Assembly: GCA_965243415.1 (NCBI GenBank) | Contig: OZ251549.1 | Span: forward strand, 2,976,001 to 3,040,000 | Direction of reading: 5' to 3' | DNA from: G965204755 sp965243415 | Lineage (GTDB): Bacteria > Acidobacteriota > Vicinamibacteria > Marinacidobacterales > Marinacidobacteraceae | Length of the DNA stretch: 64,000 nucleotides | Part shown: positions 53,533-61,762 of the stretch, piece by piece | Layout: each line of letters opens with the position of its first letter | Numbering within the stretch: position 1 is the first letter of the stretch | Made by a program: the position numbers and the translations under genes | The notes under the pieces: model-generated | Told to the model about the DNA's origin: nothing | Database searches by the model: none | Seen by the model: only the letters and a program-made list of their open reading frames with translations

Positions 53533-56500
53533 ATGACTTTCCGCCACTTCCCCCCGCTTCCGCCCCTCTCCGCCGTCCCTGCCCCCCGCCCTCCGGCTCC
53601 CGGCGCGGCGGGCCCCGCCCCCGCTCCCGGCCCGGCTCGGCGTCTCCCGCGCTTCCGGGCCCTCCTCCTCGGCGCCGCGTTGACCGCCTTCCCTTCGGTC
53701 GTCGCCACGGTCCTGGCGGTCGTCTTCGCCGCCGCTCCCACCGCCGGGCAGTCGCTGTCGACCGTCTCCGGCTTCGTCGCCGACGAGACCGGCGCCGCGC
53801 TCCCCGGAGTCTTCCTCGAACTCACGGACGAAGCCCGGGGCGGAAACCGGACCGCGCTGACGAACGCCACCGGCTTCTTCGCCATCCGCTCGGTCCCCAG
53901 CGGCGACTACCGGCTCACCGCCTCCCTCTCCGGGTTCCGCACGCTGAGCCGGGAGAACCTGGAGGTGCTCGTCGGGCAGGTCCTCGACCTCGATCTCGAA
54001 CTGGGTCTGTCCGGCGTCGAAGAGACCGTGGTGGTGACGGCCGCGCCGCTCCTCGAAGTGGGACGCGCCGGCGCCGCCGGGTATGTCGGGGAAGAGGAGA
54101 TCACCTCGCTCCCGATCTCCGGGCGCGACTTCGTGCAGTTCGCCCTGCTCCAGCCCACGGTGAAGGTGGAGCCGCAGCGCGGCGGCATCTCGCTGAGCGG
54201 CCAGCGCGGCATCAACTCCGGCATGACCATAGACGGCGCCGACGCCAAGAGCGCCTTCTTCGGCTACGGGCGCGGCGGCGAGGCCACCGGGAACGGCGGC
54301 CTGGTGGTGGCCCAGGAATCGGTGCAGGAGTTCCAGGTGGTCACCAGCGGCTACTCCGCCGAAGCCGGACGGTCCGGCGGCGGCTATCTCAATGTGGTGA
54401 CCAAGAGCGGCGGCAACGAGTTCGCCGGCTCCGGCTTCTTCTTCGCCCGCAACGACGGCCTGGTGGCGCGGCTGCCGCAGTCCCCGCTCGACGCCCACCG
54501 GGGCGTTTCCGCCGATGACGACCGCTACGAAGTGGACGAGTTCCGCCGCTACAACTGGGGCGCCTCGGTCGGCGGCCCCCTCGCCCGGGACCGCACCCAT
54601 TTCTTCCTCTCCTACGACCAGACCGCCCGGAGCCAGCCGTTCCTCCGCAACCTCCGCGGACGCGGCCACTACGACGCCCTGCTCGGCTCCTTCCCCGACC
54701 TGGTCGCCGGGTTCACTCCCAACTCCGACGGGATCGCCGGCGCCGATCCCGATCAGGGCCGCACCGCCACCGGCGAGTTCGTCCGCGAAACGGCGAACCT
54801 GATCCTCTTCGGCAAACTGAACCATCAACTCGGAGACGCGCACGCGCTCACGCTCCGCTACAACTTCACCGACTACAGCCGCTCTTCCGACTTCGTCGCC
54901 GAGGAGTCGAAGAAACTGGAACGGACGCACGCCGTCGTCGCCTCGCTGGTCTCGCTGGTCGGCGAAACCGGCGTGAACGAATTCCGCGTCCAGTACGCCT
55001 ACGACGACCTCGACCGACTGTCGAACCTGCCGGACGACGCCGTGCAGGCCCACATCCGCATCTTCGCGCCTTCCCGCACTTCCTTCGGGAAACCCTGGTG
55101 GCTTCCCATCCTGGTGGACGAACGGAAGGTGGAGGTCACGAACCGATTCTCCTTCCTCCGGGGGAACCACGAGATCCGGATGGGCTTCGACCTGAACGCC
55201 GACTTCCTGAGCGAGTACTTCGCCGGCAACGCCGACGGCCGGTACGACTTCAACACCACCGCCGACTTCCTCGCGAACCGGGCCCGCCGGGCGCGGATCT
55301 TCTTCGGCGATGTGAGCAACCCCAACTTCGATGTCGCGCAACAGACGCTCGGCCTGTATGTCCAGGATTCGTGGAGTCCGAACCGCAGATTCACGGTGAA
55401 CCTGGGCGCCCGCTGGGACGGGACTTTCAACCCCTCCGGAATCGAACATGTCCTGCCGGAAGGTCGGGGCGCTCCCGACGACTTCGACAACTTCTCCCCG
55501 AGACTGGGTTTCGCCCTTTCGGTGGACGAGCGGAGCGTGCTTCGGGGCGGCGCCGGCGTCTTCTACGCGCGCACCCCGACGCTGCTGTTCTATTCGGCGT
55601 TCACCGAGACCGGCGTGTTCCCGCGGTACGGAAACGCCGTGGTCTCTCCCGGCGACACCGGCTTCGTCCCGCTGGGCGGCGCCATAGACAACTCGAATCC
55701 GCCGGACGGTCTCACGCCCTCCCTGAGTTATCTCTCGCCGGACTTCGAGGATCCGCGAACCATCCGCGCCAATCTCGGTTACGAGCGCGAGATCGCGGAG
55801 GATCTGGCGCTGTCTCTCGACCTGGTGTACGCCCGGGGCGATTCGCTCGCTTCGAACTGGGACGCGAATGTCGCGGCCCCCACGCCGGACGGGTACGGCC
55901 GCCCGGTCTATTCCGGTGAACGGATCGATCCGGCGTACGGCCCCGTCCTGGTGCGGGCGCCGCTGGCCCGTTCCGACTACCGGGCGGCGACGATCGCGCT
56001 GCGGCGCCGCTATGGCGGGGGCGCCCAGTTCCAGGCGCACTACACCTTCTCGCAGGACCGGTCGAACGACGACAACGAACGGGCGACCAGCGCCCTCACG
56101 CTCACGAATCCCTTCGACCCGGACTACGACTGGGGTGTTTCGGCGCGCGACATTCCGCACCGGTTCGTGGCCAGCGGGCTCTTCGACCTGCCCTTCGGGT
56201 TCCGGGCGAGCGGCATCTTCACCGCGCAGTCCGGCTCGCCTTGGACCGCCCTCGACCCCGAGGCCGGCTACCACAACCATCCCGGCTTCGATGTGGGCCC
56301 GGGCGAATCCCAGGCGCGGGCGGTGGTGGACGGCGCGCTCGTTCCGGTGAACGGGGAACGGAACGAGGCCCGGATGAACTTCGACTTCCGACTGACGCGG
56401 CGATTCCGCTTCGGCGAAGTGGAGGTCGAGGCGCTGTTCGAGGTCTTCAATGTGTTGAACCGCAACACCTTCGCCGTGGACGACGGAAACCGGCGGTACT

Positions 56501-56604
56501 ACTATCTCGACGACGGCGTGACCCGGAACCCGGAATTCGGCCTCGGGGGTGACCTGGTCGGCGCCCAGCGTCAAGCCCAACTCGGCCTCCGCTTCGTCTT
56601 CTGA
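53533..56604 (+). CDS. TonB-dependent receptor with carboxypeptidase-regulatory-like domain
   Basis: The 1,023-residue outer-membrane transporter begins with a long signal region (to about residue 72), then a CarboxypepD_reg-like beta sandwich (VSGFVADETGAALPGVFLELTD, ~75-160), a plug domain (ETVVVTAAPLLEVGRAG, SGRDFVQFALLQP) and a 22-strand-type barrel ending in LGLRFVF. The plug has the DGADAKS turn found in Oar-like proteins of Acidobacteria and Myxobacteria. Oar-like transporters import large or unknown substrates, or help export proteins, energised by TonB. No TonB, ExbB or ExbD gene is in the window. The proline-rich N-terminus may be over-extended; a later start is possible. Confidence 0.92.
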   Translation: MTFRHFPPLPPLSAVPAPRPPAPGAAGPAPAPGPARRLPRFRALLLGAALTAFPSVVATVLAVVFAAAPTAGQSLSTVSGFVADETGAALPGVFLELTDEARGGNRTALTNATGFFAIRSVPSGDYRLTASLSGFRTLSRENLEVLVGQVLDLDLELGLSGVEETVVVTAAPLLEVGRAGAAGYVGEEEITSLPISGRDFVQFALLQPTVKVEPQRGGISLSGQRGINSGMTIDGADAKSAFFGYGRGGEATGNGGLVVAQESVQEFQVVTSGYSAEAGRSGGGYLNVVTKSGGNEFAGSGFFFARNDGLVARLPQSPLDAHRGVSADDDRYEVDEFRRYNWGASVGGPLARDRTHFFLSYDQTARSQPFLRNLRGRGHYDALLGSFPDLVAGFTPNSDGIAGADPDQGRTATGEFVRETANLILFGKLNHQLGDAHALTLRYNFTDYSRSSDFVAEESKKLERTHAVVASLVSLVGETGVNEFRVQYAYDDLDRLSNLPDDAVQAHIRIFAPSRTSFGKPWWLPILVDERKVEVTNRFSFLRGNHEIRMGFDLNADFLSEYFAGNADGRYDFNTTADFLANRARRARIFFGDVSNPNFDVAQQTLGLYVQDSWSPNRRFTVNLGARWDGTFNPSGIEHVLPEGRGAPDDFDNFSPRLGFALSVDERSVLRGGAGVFYARTPTLLFYSAFTETGVFPRYGNAVVSPGDTGFVPLGGAIDNSNPPDGLTPSLSYLSPDFEDPRTIRANLGYEREIAEDLALSLDLVYARGDSLASNWDANVAAPTPDGYGRPVYSGERIDPAYGPVLVRAPLARSDYRAATIALRRRYGGGAQFQAHYTFSQDRSNDDNERATSALTLTNPFDPDYDWGVSARDIPHRFVASGLFDLPFGFRASGIFTAQSGSPWTALDPEAGYHNHPGFDVGPGESQARAVVDGALVPVNGERNEARMNFDFRLTRRFRFGEVEVEALFEVFNVLNRNTFAVDDGNRRYYYLDDGVTRNPEFGLGGDLVGAQRQAQLGLRFVF

Positions 56605-56645
56605 ATCCGTCTTCCGACCTGAGCCCGAGCAGCGAGGCCTTCCGA

Positions 56646-56777
56646 ATGCGCAGACCGCAGACTCCCGTCACCGCGGCCGTGCTCGCGGCAGCGTTTGCGA
56701 TCGTCGGTGGCGGCGACGACGGGTCCGCTTCGACCCCGACGCCGACGCCCGCGATCTTCAGTTCGGTCACCGACTGA
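56646..56777 (+). CDS. Small secreted or truncated lipoprotein-like ORF
   Basis: A 43-codon frame starts 41 bases after the TonB receptor stop. The peptide has a hydrophobic stretch (AVLAAAFAIVGGG) followed by GDDGSASTPTPTPAIFSSVTD, which reads like the start of a lipoprotein whose lipobox cysteine has been lost. It may be a genuine small secreted protein or the 5' remnant of a larger gene. No homologue is recognised. Confidence 0.4.
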   Translation: MRRPQTPVTAAVLAAAFAIVGGGDDGSASTPTPTPAIFSSVTD

Positions 56778-57113
56778 GCCGACGGGGAACCGGGCCGGAC
56801 CTCGAGGGATGGCGGCCCGCGCGAACCTCTTCCGCCGTGGGGCAGGGACCTGCGACTCACGCCGCAGCATTACGGCCCGCCGGGACCCCGATCGCGAAAC
56901 CCCCGCCCGAGTGCGCCCGTCCCCGGTGGCAGGAGACCGGCCGCGCTCCCCGGCCTCCCGTTCGTGCGGCGGGGCGGCGGATCGACCACCCTTCGGTGTG
57001 GCGGGCAGCGGATCCACCACTTTCGGCCCGCCCGCCCGCGGGGTTGGCGCGGGCAGCCAGGGGCGCTGCCGCGGGCGGGGCGTGAGACGATCCCCCTCCG
57101 GCGGCAGGGGATC
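56778..57113. other. Intergenic region before the alpha/beta hydrolase
   Basis: About 336 bases without a supported gene. Two diverged copies of a motif (GCGGATCnACCAC followed by TTTCGG or TTCGG) lie near 56975-57030. Nothing else is readable. Confidence 0.4.
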
Positions 57114-57857
57114 GTGAGCGGGAACGATGGCGGCAGCAGCACCGTGCGTCTGCCGGATGGCGCCGGCGGCTTCCTGGGCGGGAAGATCCATCGCGCCGCG
57201 GCCGCGGCGGCGGGAGCGTCCGCGCCGCCGCTGCTGGCGCTGACCCACGGGGCCGGGGGGAACCGGGACACGCCGGGGCTCGTGGCGCTCGCCGAGGATC
57301 TCGCCGCGCGGGGCGTCACCACGCTGCGGTTCAACCTGCCGGCCGCGGAGGCCGGGAAGAAGCGGCCGGATCGTCCGGCGGTCGCCGTTCGCGCCGTCGC
57401 CGCGGTGGCCGGGTGGGCGCTGGAGCGCGCTGCCGGGGCGCGGGTGGCGCTCGGCGGGAGATCCTTCGGCGGGCGGATGGTGTCGCTGTTCCTGGCCGAG
57501 TGCGGGGCCTCGGCTTCCCGGTTCGCCGGCGGACTGCTGCTCGCCTATCCGCTCCGTCCGCCGGGGAAGAAGGAGGTGCCGCCGGAGCGCGTGGTCCACC
57601 TGCCGGGGATCGCCGCGCCGCTGCTCTTCGTCAGCGGCGACCGCGACCCGTTCGCCCCGCCGGCCCTCTTCGAGCCGGCGGTCGCCGCCGCGGCCGGCGG
57701 GAAGGGGGCGCTCCGCTGGATCCGGGGGGCGGACCACGGCTTCCGGGTGGCGAAGGCCCTCCGGGCGGAGGGGCGGACGCCGGCGAGCGTTCGGGAGGAG
57801 ATCGCCCGGGCCTCGGCGGCGTTCGTCCTCGGGGAAGAGGCGCCGCCGGGCCGCTGA
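57114..57857 (+). CDS. Alpha/beta-fold hydrolase
   Basis: About 247 residues from a GTG at 57114. The oxyanion region THGAGGNRDTP, the nucleophile elbow GGRSFGGRM (serine at about residue 107), the acidic SGDRDPF (~180) and the histidine in GADHGF (~207) give a full catalytic triad. It is closest to the KANL3/Tex30-like cytosolic hydrolases whose substrates are unknown. No signal peptide is present, so the protein stays in the cytoplasm. It stands alone, convergent with the outer-membrane gene that follows. Confidence 0.85.
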   Translation: MSGNDGGSSTVRLPDGAGGFLGGKIHRAAAAAAGASAPPLLALTHGAGGNRDTPGLVALAEDLAARGVTTLRFNLPAAEAGKKRPDRPAVAVRAVAAVAGWALERAAGARVALGGRSFGGRMVSLFLAECGASASRFAGGLLLAYPLRPPGKKEVPPERVVHLPGIAAPLLFVSGDRDPFAPPALFEPAVAAAAGGKGALRWIRGADHGFRVAKALRAEGRTPASVREEIARASAAFVLGEEAPPGR

Positions 57858-57912
57858 TCGCCGATCGGCGCGCCGGTCGGACCGCCGATCGGGCCGGCGA
57901 TCGGGCCGCCGG

Positions 57913-58905
57913 TCAGAACGAGTACTTCAGCGTCAGGCTGCCGCCGAGGAGGCCCAGGTCCCCGGTCTCGATCCAGAACCACGCCGGGGCGCTGCCGTCG
58001 AGGCGATTCCCGGAGGCGTGGCTGCGCAACTGGTCCCAGCCGTCCGGTTCCTCCACCTCGAAGCGGGCGAAGTCGAGATAGCGGAGGGTGAGGCCCAGGG
58101 TCACGGACGGGGAGAGGTCGAGGTCGAAGCCGGCGAGTGCCTGCCAGGCGAAGAGCAGGTCGGTGAGTTCGCCGTGGTAGGTGGTGGTCGTCGCCGCCAG
58201 CGCCTCCCGGAATCCCCGGTAGTCGGGGAGGTCCAGGCCGGCGCCGGAGCGGATCTGCTCCGGGTCCGGGTTCCGCGCCCAGACGCTGCCGTAGTCCGCC
58301 TGCGTCCGGCCGGCGCCGGCGCCGAGGCCCAGGAAGGGGGTGAGCGGGCCGGGGTTCGCGAAGTCGAAGAGGAGGTTCGCGAAGACGCCGTGGGTGTTCA
58401 CCTCGCCCAGATACTCCTCGGCCCGCACCAGTTCGCCGTCGAGTTTCCCGAGCGCCACCTCGTTCGCTCCGGTGGCGGGGGCGAAGCGGTCGTACCCCGA
58501 GGTGCGGAAGAAGTATTCGAGTTCGAACCGCCAGCTCTCGCCGAAGCGGTAGCCGACGACCGCGGAACCGTCGGAGCCGGCGGCGGCCCCGAAGGCCAGC
58601 AGCCATCTCCCGGCGCCGGGCTCCCGGCACTCCGGGATCCGGGCGAAGTGGGGGTTGAAGTGCTCGTCGCAGTAACTGGGGCCGTCGTTGCTGCGCCCGG
58701 CGACCTCCAGCGCGTTCGCCCGGTGGAAGCCGATGCCGCCTCCCAGGTACGGCTGCGCCTCCGCCGGCGCGGCGGTCGGCCCCGCCAGCAGAACCGCCCC
58801 GAACGCCGCCCCGAGGACCGGGAGCGGCAGGACCGGGAGCGGCAGGACCGGGAGCGGCAGGGCCGGGCCGGCGGGCGCCCGGCGGCCCCGGCGCCCGGCC
58901 CTCAC
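57913..58905 (-). CDS. Outer-membrane beta-barrel protein (OmpA/OmpW-like barrel)
   Basis: About 330 residues from a GTG at 58905; an upstream start would overlap the next gene by about 100 bases. The signal peptide is unusual: its hydrophobic core is a run of LPLPV repeats encoded by three 15-bp tandem units, ending in APAEAQ. The mature part has alternating strands (WRFELEYFF, HGVFANLLFDF, TPFLGLGAGAG, LTLRYLDFARFEV) and ends in LTLKYSF, an outer-membrane barrel signature. A CDEH...PEC pair may form a disulfide. The function is unknown. It follows the porin gene on the same strand. Confidence 0.8.
   Translation of the reverse strand: MRAGRRGRRAPAGPALPLPVLPLPVLPLPVLGAAFGAVLLAGPTAAPAEAQPYLGGGIGFHRANALEVAGRSNDGPSYCDEHFNPHFARIPECREPGAGRWLLAFGAAAGSDGSAVVGYRFGESWRFELEYFFRTSGYDRFAPATGANEVALGKLDGELVRAEEYLGEVNTHGVFANLLFDFANPGPLTPFLGLGAGAGRTQADYGSVWARNPDPEQIRSGAGLDLPDYRGFREALAATTTTYHGELTDLLFAWQALAGFDLDLSPSVTLGLTLRYLDFARFEVEEPDGWDQLRSHASGNRLDGSAPAWFWIETGDLGLLGGSLTLKYSF
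58814..58858 (-). repeat. 15-bp tandem repeat inside a signal peptide
   Basis: Three exact copies of AGGACCGGGAGCGGC encode the repeated LPLPV hydrophobic core of the signal peptide of the outer-membrane protein at 57913-58905. Copy-number change would lengthen or shorten the hydrophobic core in frame. Confidence 0.9.
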
Positions 58906-58963
58906 GCCGCCGCCCCGCTCCGTCCGGATTCGCGCGCGGAGGAGGGCCGTCGTCCTGCCCGGG

Positions 58964-60352
58964 CTACTTGGGGCCGAAGACCCAGGTGGTGCCGATGGTG
59001 AAGGTGTCCTGGGCGAGGCGGCCGGCGCCCTCCTCGCAGGAGGAACAACTGAAGAACGGGACATCCGACCAGTCGCGCCGGTACTCGAAGCGCACCAGCA
59101 GGCGCGGATCGTCCGCCACCGGCTGCGCTTCCAGGGTGATCGTGTTCTCCCGCAGCGTCTGTTCGACGCCGGTGGAGCGGCCCTGGCGGTCCCGCATGAA
59201 CTCGAACCGCTCGGCGATCCGCAGGTGGTCGTTGATGTGGACGCGCAGGTAGGCGCCGATGCCCCAGGAGGTCCCGGTCATCTCGAAGGGATCGGTGTTC
59301 GAGATGTAGTCCATGTTCGCCATGGCTTCCACATGCTCGTTGATCCCAAGGTAGAAGTTCCAACTGAGGTCGTTCAGCCAGCCGTCGTTGGTGCCCTCGT
59401 TCTCCGGGCCCTGGATCCAGGTCACGGTGGTGTTGAAACCGTCGTGGGGGGCCCAGGAGCCCTGCACCCCGTAGGTCTTGCCCGAGTTCTGGTCGAAGGC
59501 GTTGTCGAACCCGTTCACCAGCATCAGGGTGCCGGTGAAGTCGTCGCGCACCGGGAAACTGACCTTCGCGCCCAGGTGGGAGAAGGGTTCGTTCCAGGCC
59601 CAGAGCAGGCCGCGGGTGTAGTTCCAGTTCAGGTGCGACTCGGCGACTTCGAGGCCGGCGATGGTGCCGAAGAGGCCCACATCCACCTGCGCCCCGCCGT
59701 CGAACTGGTAGTAGCCGTAGGCCTGCTGGAGGTAGAGCACATCGGCGAGCGGGCCGGGCTCCAGACCCTCCCGGAAGAGCCGGGCGCCGGAGCCGAACCA
59801 GACATCGGAGCGGAAGCCGATGGGGCCGTCGCCGCTGGCGTCGAACTCCAACTTGACCTGGTTCAGCCCGAAGCCCCGCGCGTTGGGGTTCGTGTAGTAG
59901 AGGGTGTTCGTCCCGTCGCCGGGGTCGTTCGCGTTCCTCGTGTAGTAGGTGTCCACCAGGCCGGTGATGGAGAGGTCCTGGCCGCCGGTGGTGACGCTGC
60001 CGGTCGCCCCGTCGTCGTCGTCCTGCGCCGGGAGGCTCGGCGGCAGCGGCCGGGCCTCGGCTTCGGCGGCCCGGACGGCGAGGGTCGGCTCGACTCCGAC
60101 TCCGACCGAATCCCCGTCGGCGTCGAGGGAGGCCAGTTTCGTCTCCAGTGCCGCTTCGAGGTTCGAGAGGCGGGCGCGGAGCGCCGAGATCTCCTCGCGG
60201 AGGCCGGAAGCGGTGGAGGGGGTTTCCGTCGCTTCGGAGCAGGTCTCGGCGGAGGCCGGCGCCGGCTCCGGGGATTCGCCGCCGGCGAAGGCGGCCCCCG
60301 GGAGGACGAAGGTGAGGAGGAGCGCCGCCGCCGGGCGGATGGTTCCGTTCAT
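58964..60352 (-). CDS. Outer-membrane porin, BBP2-like
   Basis: The 462-residue protein has a signal peptide ending near AAFAGG. A coiled-coil segment follows (LREEISALRARLSNLEAALETKL, ~residues 50-75), then a barrel that begins LSITGLVDTYYTRN and includes FGLNQVKLEFDA, QQAYGYYQFDGGAQVDVGLF and ESHLNWNYTRGLLWAWNEPFSHLG, ending in TFTIGTTWVFGPK. This strand pattern is that of the 'putative beta-barrel porin 2' family (OmpL-like). The N-terminal coiled coil may bind peptidoglycan or form trimers. A CSSC pair near the C-terminus is unusual for a barrel. The start is the ATG at 60352. It shares a strand with the following barrel gene. Confidence 0.88.
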   Translation of the reverse strand: MNGTIRPAAALLLTFVLPGAAFAGGESPEPAPASAETCSEATETPSTASGLREEISALRARLSNLEAALETKLASLDADGDSVGVGVEPTLAVRAAEAEARPLPPSLPAQDDDDGATGSVTTGGQDLSITGLVDTYYTRNANDPGDGTNTLYYTNPNARGFGLNQVKLEFDASGDGPIGFRSDVWFGSGARLFREGLEPGPLADVLYLQQAYGYYQFDGGAQVDVGLFGTIAGLEVAESHLNWNYTRGLLWAWNEPFSHLGAKVSFPVRDDFTGTLMLVNGFDNAFDQNSGKTYGVQGSWAPHDGFNTTVTWIQGPENEGTNDGWLNDLSWNFYLGINEHVEAMANMDYISNTDPFEMTGTSWGIGAYLRVHINDHLRIAERFEFMRDRQGRSTGVEQTLRENTITLEAQPVADDPRLLVRFEYRRDWSDVPFFSCSSCEEGAGRLAQDTFTIGTTWVFGPK

Positions 60353-60662
60353 GCTGTGATTCCTGCCTGACTCGAGGAGCGGAGGGCGGGCGGGGGCGCC
60401 GCCCGGACGAAAAGGGGGTCGGTTGCGGGAGGCCCCGGAGCGGGGCGGACCCGACGCGCGGTCTCGCCGGGGCGCTGCGTTCGGGACGGAGCGGCTCCTC
60501 GGCGAGGGGAGCGGAATTCTAAGGGTGTTTTCCACGGTCCGGGGGGAGCGCTTCTTCTTTCGCTCCCGGCTTCCGCTCCCGGCTCCCCCCGGCCGGGCCG
60601 GGGGCGCCCCGGCTGGGTCGCGCGGCGACGGGAGATCGTCGGCAGCCGGGGGGCGGTCGGTC
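60353..60662. other. Intergenic region with promoter and hairpin
   Basis: No gene is seen. TAGAATTCCGC at 60521-60516 (minus strand) is the likely -10 for the porin gene. GGGAGCG/CGCTCCC (60544-60567) forms a hairpin with a ten-base pyrimidine loop that could terminate the deacetylase transcript coming from the right. Confidence 0.45.
60516..60521 (-). promoter_or_regulatory. -10-like hexamer (TAGAAT) for the porin gene
   Basis: TAGAATTCCGC on the minus strand, about 163 bases before the porin start, closely matches the elements before def and the PASTA gene. Confidence 0.45.
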
Positions 60663-61658
60663 TCACCCGCTCCCGCCGTCGGCGTTCCGCAGGGCGTAGC
60701 GGGCCACCTCCTCGTGCGTCGCGAACCAGACCTGCCCGACGCTCTCCATGTGGTCGATGAGGCGCTCCAGCATGACCATCCGCGAGCGGTGGCCGATGAC
60801 ATGCGGGTGCATGGTCAGCAGGAACATGCCGCCTTCGGCGTGGGCCACCTCGAACTCGGCCTTCCAGATGGAGAGCACATCGTCCGGGGTGCTGTGCGGC
60901 CGGAGCGCCGAGTAGCGGCTGAACCCGAAGTAGGGGGCGTCGTCGAGGATCCACTCCACCGGGAGTTCCACCACGCCGGTGGGCTCGCCGTTCGCGACCA
61001 CTTCGTAGGGCCAGTCGTCGGCCATCAGGCTGGAGTCGTAGAGGAACCCCATCTCCCGCACGATGTCGAGCGTGTTCGGGCTGTAGTCCCACGACGGGGT
61101 GCGGAGCCCCACCGGGCGCCGGCCGGTGAGTTCGGTGAGGGTCTCCACCGACTGCTCGATGAGCCGGCGTTCTTCTTCCCGGGGGAGGAGGGAATTCCGT
61201 TCGTGGATCCAGCCGTGGACCCCGATCTCGTGGCCGCCGGCCACGATCCGGGCCACATCCTCGGGGTAGAGGAGGGCGCTCACCGCCGGGATGAAGAAGG
61301 AGGCGCGGATGCCGCGGCGCTCCAGCAGGTCGAGGACCCGCGGCAGGCCGGCCCGGGAGCCGTACTGGCCGCGGGACAGGTTCGAGGCGGTGGTGTTGTT
61401 GTCCCGGAGCGAGACCGTCTCGTTGTCGAAGTCGAAGGAGAGGGTGACCGCGACCCGGGCGCCGCCGGGCCAGGAACTCGGGGCCAGCCGGCGCCCGGCG
61501 CGGACCGCCTCGACCGGCGCCCGCCACTCCGCTTCGGTCCACTGCCAGGGAGGCTTCTCCGCTGCTTCCTCCGGCGGGGGTTCGGAAGCGCAGCCGGCGC
61601 CCAGCGCGAGGAGGGACAGGGTCGGCAGAAGGGTCGGGAAGGGGAGGGGGAGGCGCAT
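60663..61658 (-). CDS. Polysaccharide deacetylase-family lipoprotein
   Basis: The 331-residue protein has a lipoprotein signal with lipobox LGAGC near residue 23 and a NodB-homology domain. The metal-binding strand reads VTLSFDFDNET (usually TFDDG), followed by GIRASFFIPA, the zinc motif HEIGVHGWIHE (HxxxH) and VGLRTPSWDYSPN, with TMHPHVIGHRSR near the end. The SFDFDNE form and the HPHVIGHRSR tail are closer to the PuuE/allantoinase-like branch than to peptidoglycan deacetylases, but an export lipobox makes a cell-envelope substrate likely. The ATG follows a TACCAT hexamer by seven bases, suggesting a leaderless mRNA. Confidence 0.85.
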   Translation of the reverse strand: MRLPLPFPTLLPTLSLLALGAGCASEPPPEEAAEKPPWQWTEAEWRAPVEAVRAGRRLAPSSWPGGARVAVTLSFDFDNETVSLRDNNTTASNLSRGQYGSRAGLPRVLDLLERRGIRASFFIPAVSALLYPEDVARIVAGGHEIGVHGWIHERNSLLPREEERRLIEQSVETLTELTGRRPVGLRTPSWDYSPNTLDIVREMGFLYDSSLMADDWPYEVVANGEPTGVVELPVEWILDDAPYFGFSRYSALRPHSTPDDVLSIWKAEFEVAHAEGGMFLLTMHPHVIGHRSRMVMLERLIDHMESVGQVWFATHEEVARYALRNADGGSG

Positions 61659-61665
61659 CGGTCGA

Positions 61666-61671
61666 ATGGTA
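61666..61671 (-). promoter_or_regulatory. -10-like hexamer (TACCAT) for the deacetylase gene
   Basis: TACCAT on the minus strand ends seven bases before the ATG at 61658, and there is no ribosome-binding site. It matches the other near-start hexamers in the window. Confidence 0.4.
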
Positions 61672-61748
61672 CGGGGGAGATCGGCAGGGACGGCCGGCGC
61701 GATCGTTCCCGACCGCGGAATCGGTGGGGCAGCCGGTGGGGGAAGGGC

Positions 61749-61754
61749 TAGAAT
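61749..61754 (+). promoter_or_regulatory. -10-like hexamer (TAGAAT) for yceD-rpmF-fabD
   Basis: TAGAAT, preceded by GC, ends eight bases before the TTG at 61763. It decides the yceD start, since upstream GTG codons (61724, 61736) would lie in or before the promoter. Confidence 0.45.
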
Positions 61755-61762
61755 TTCGCCTC

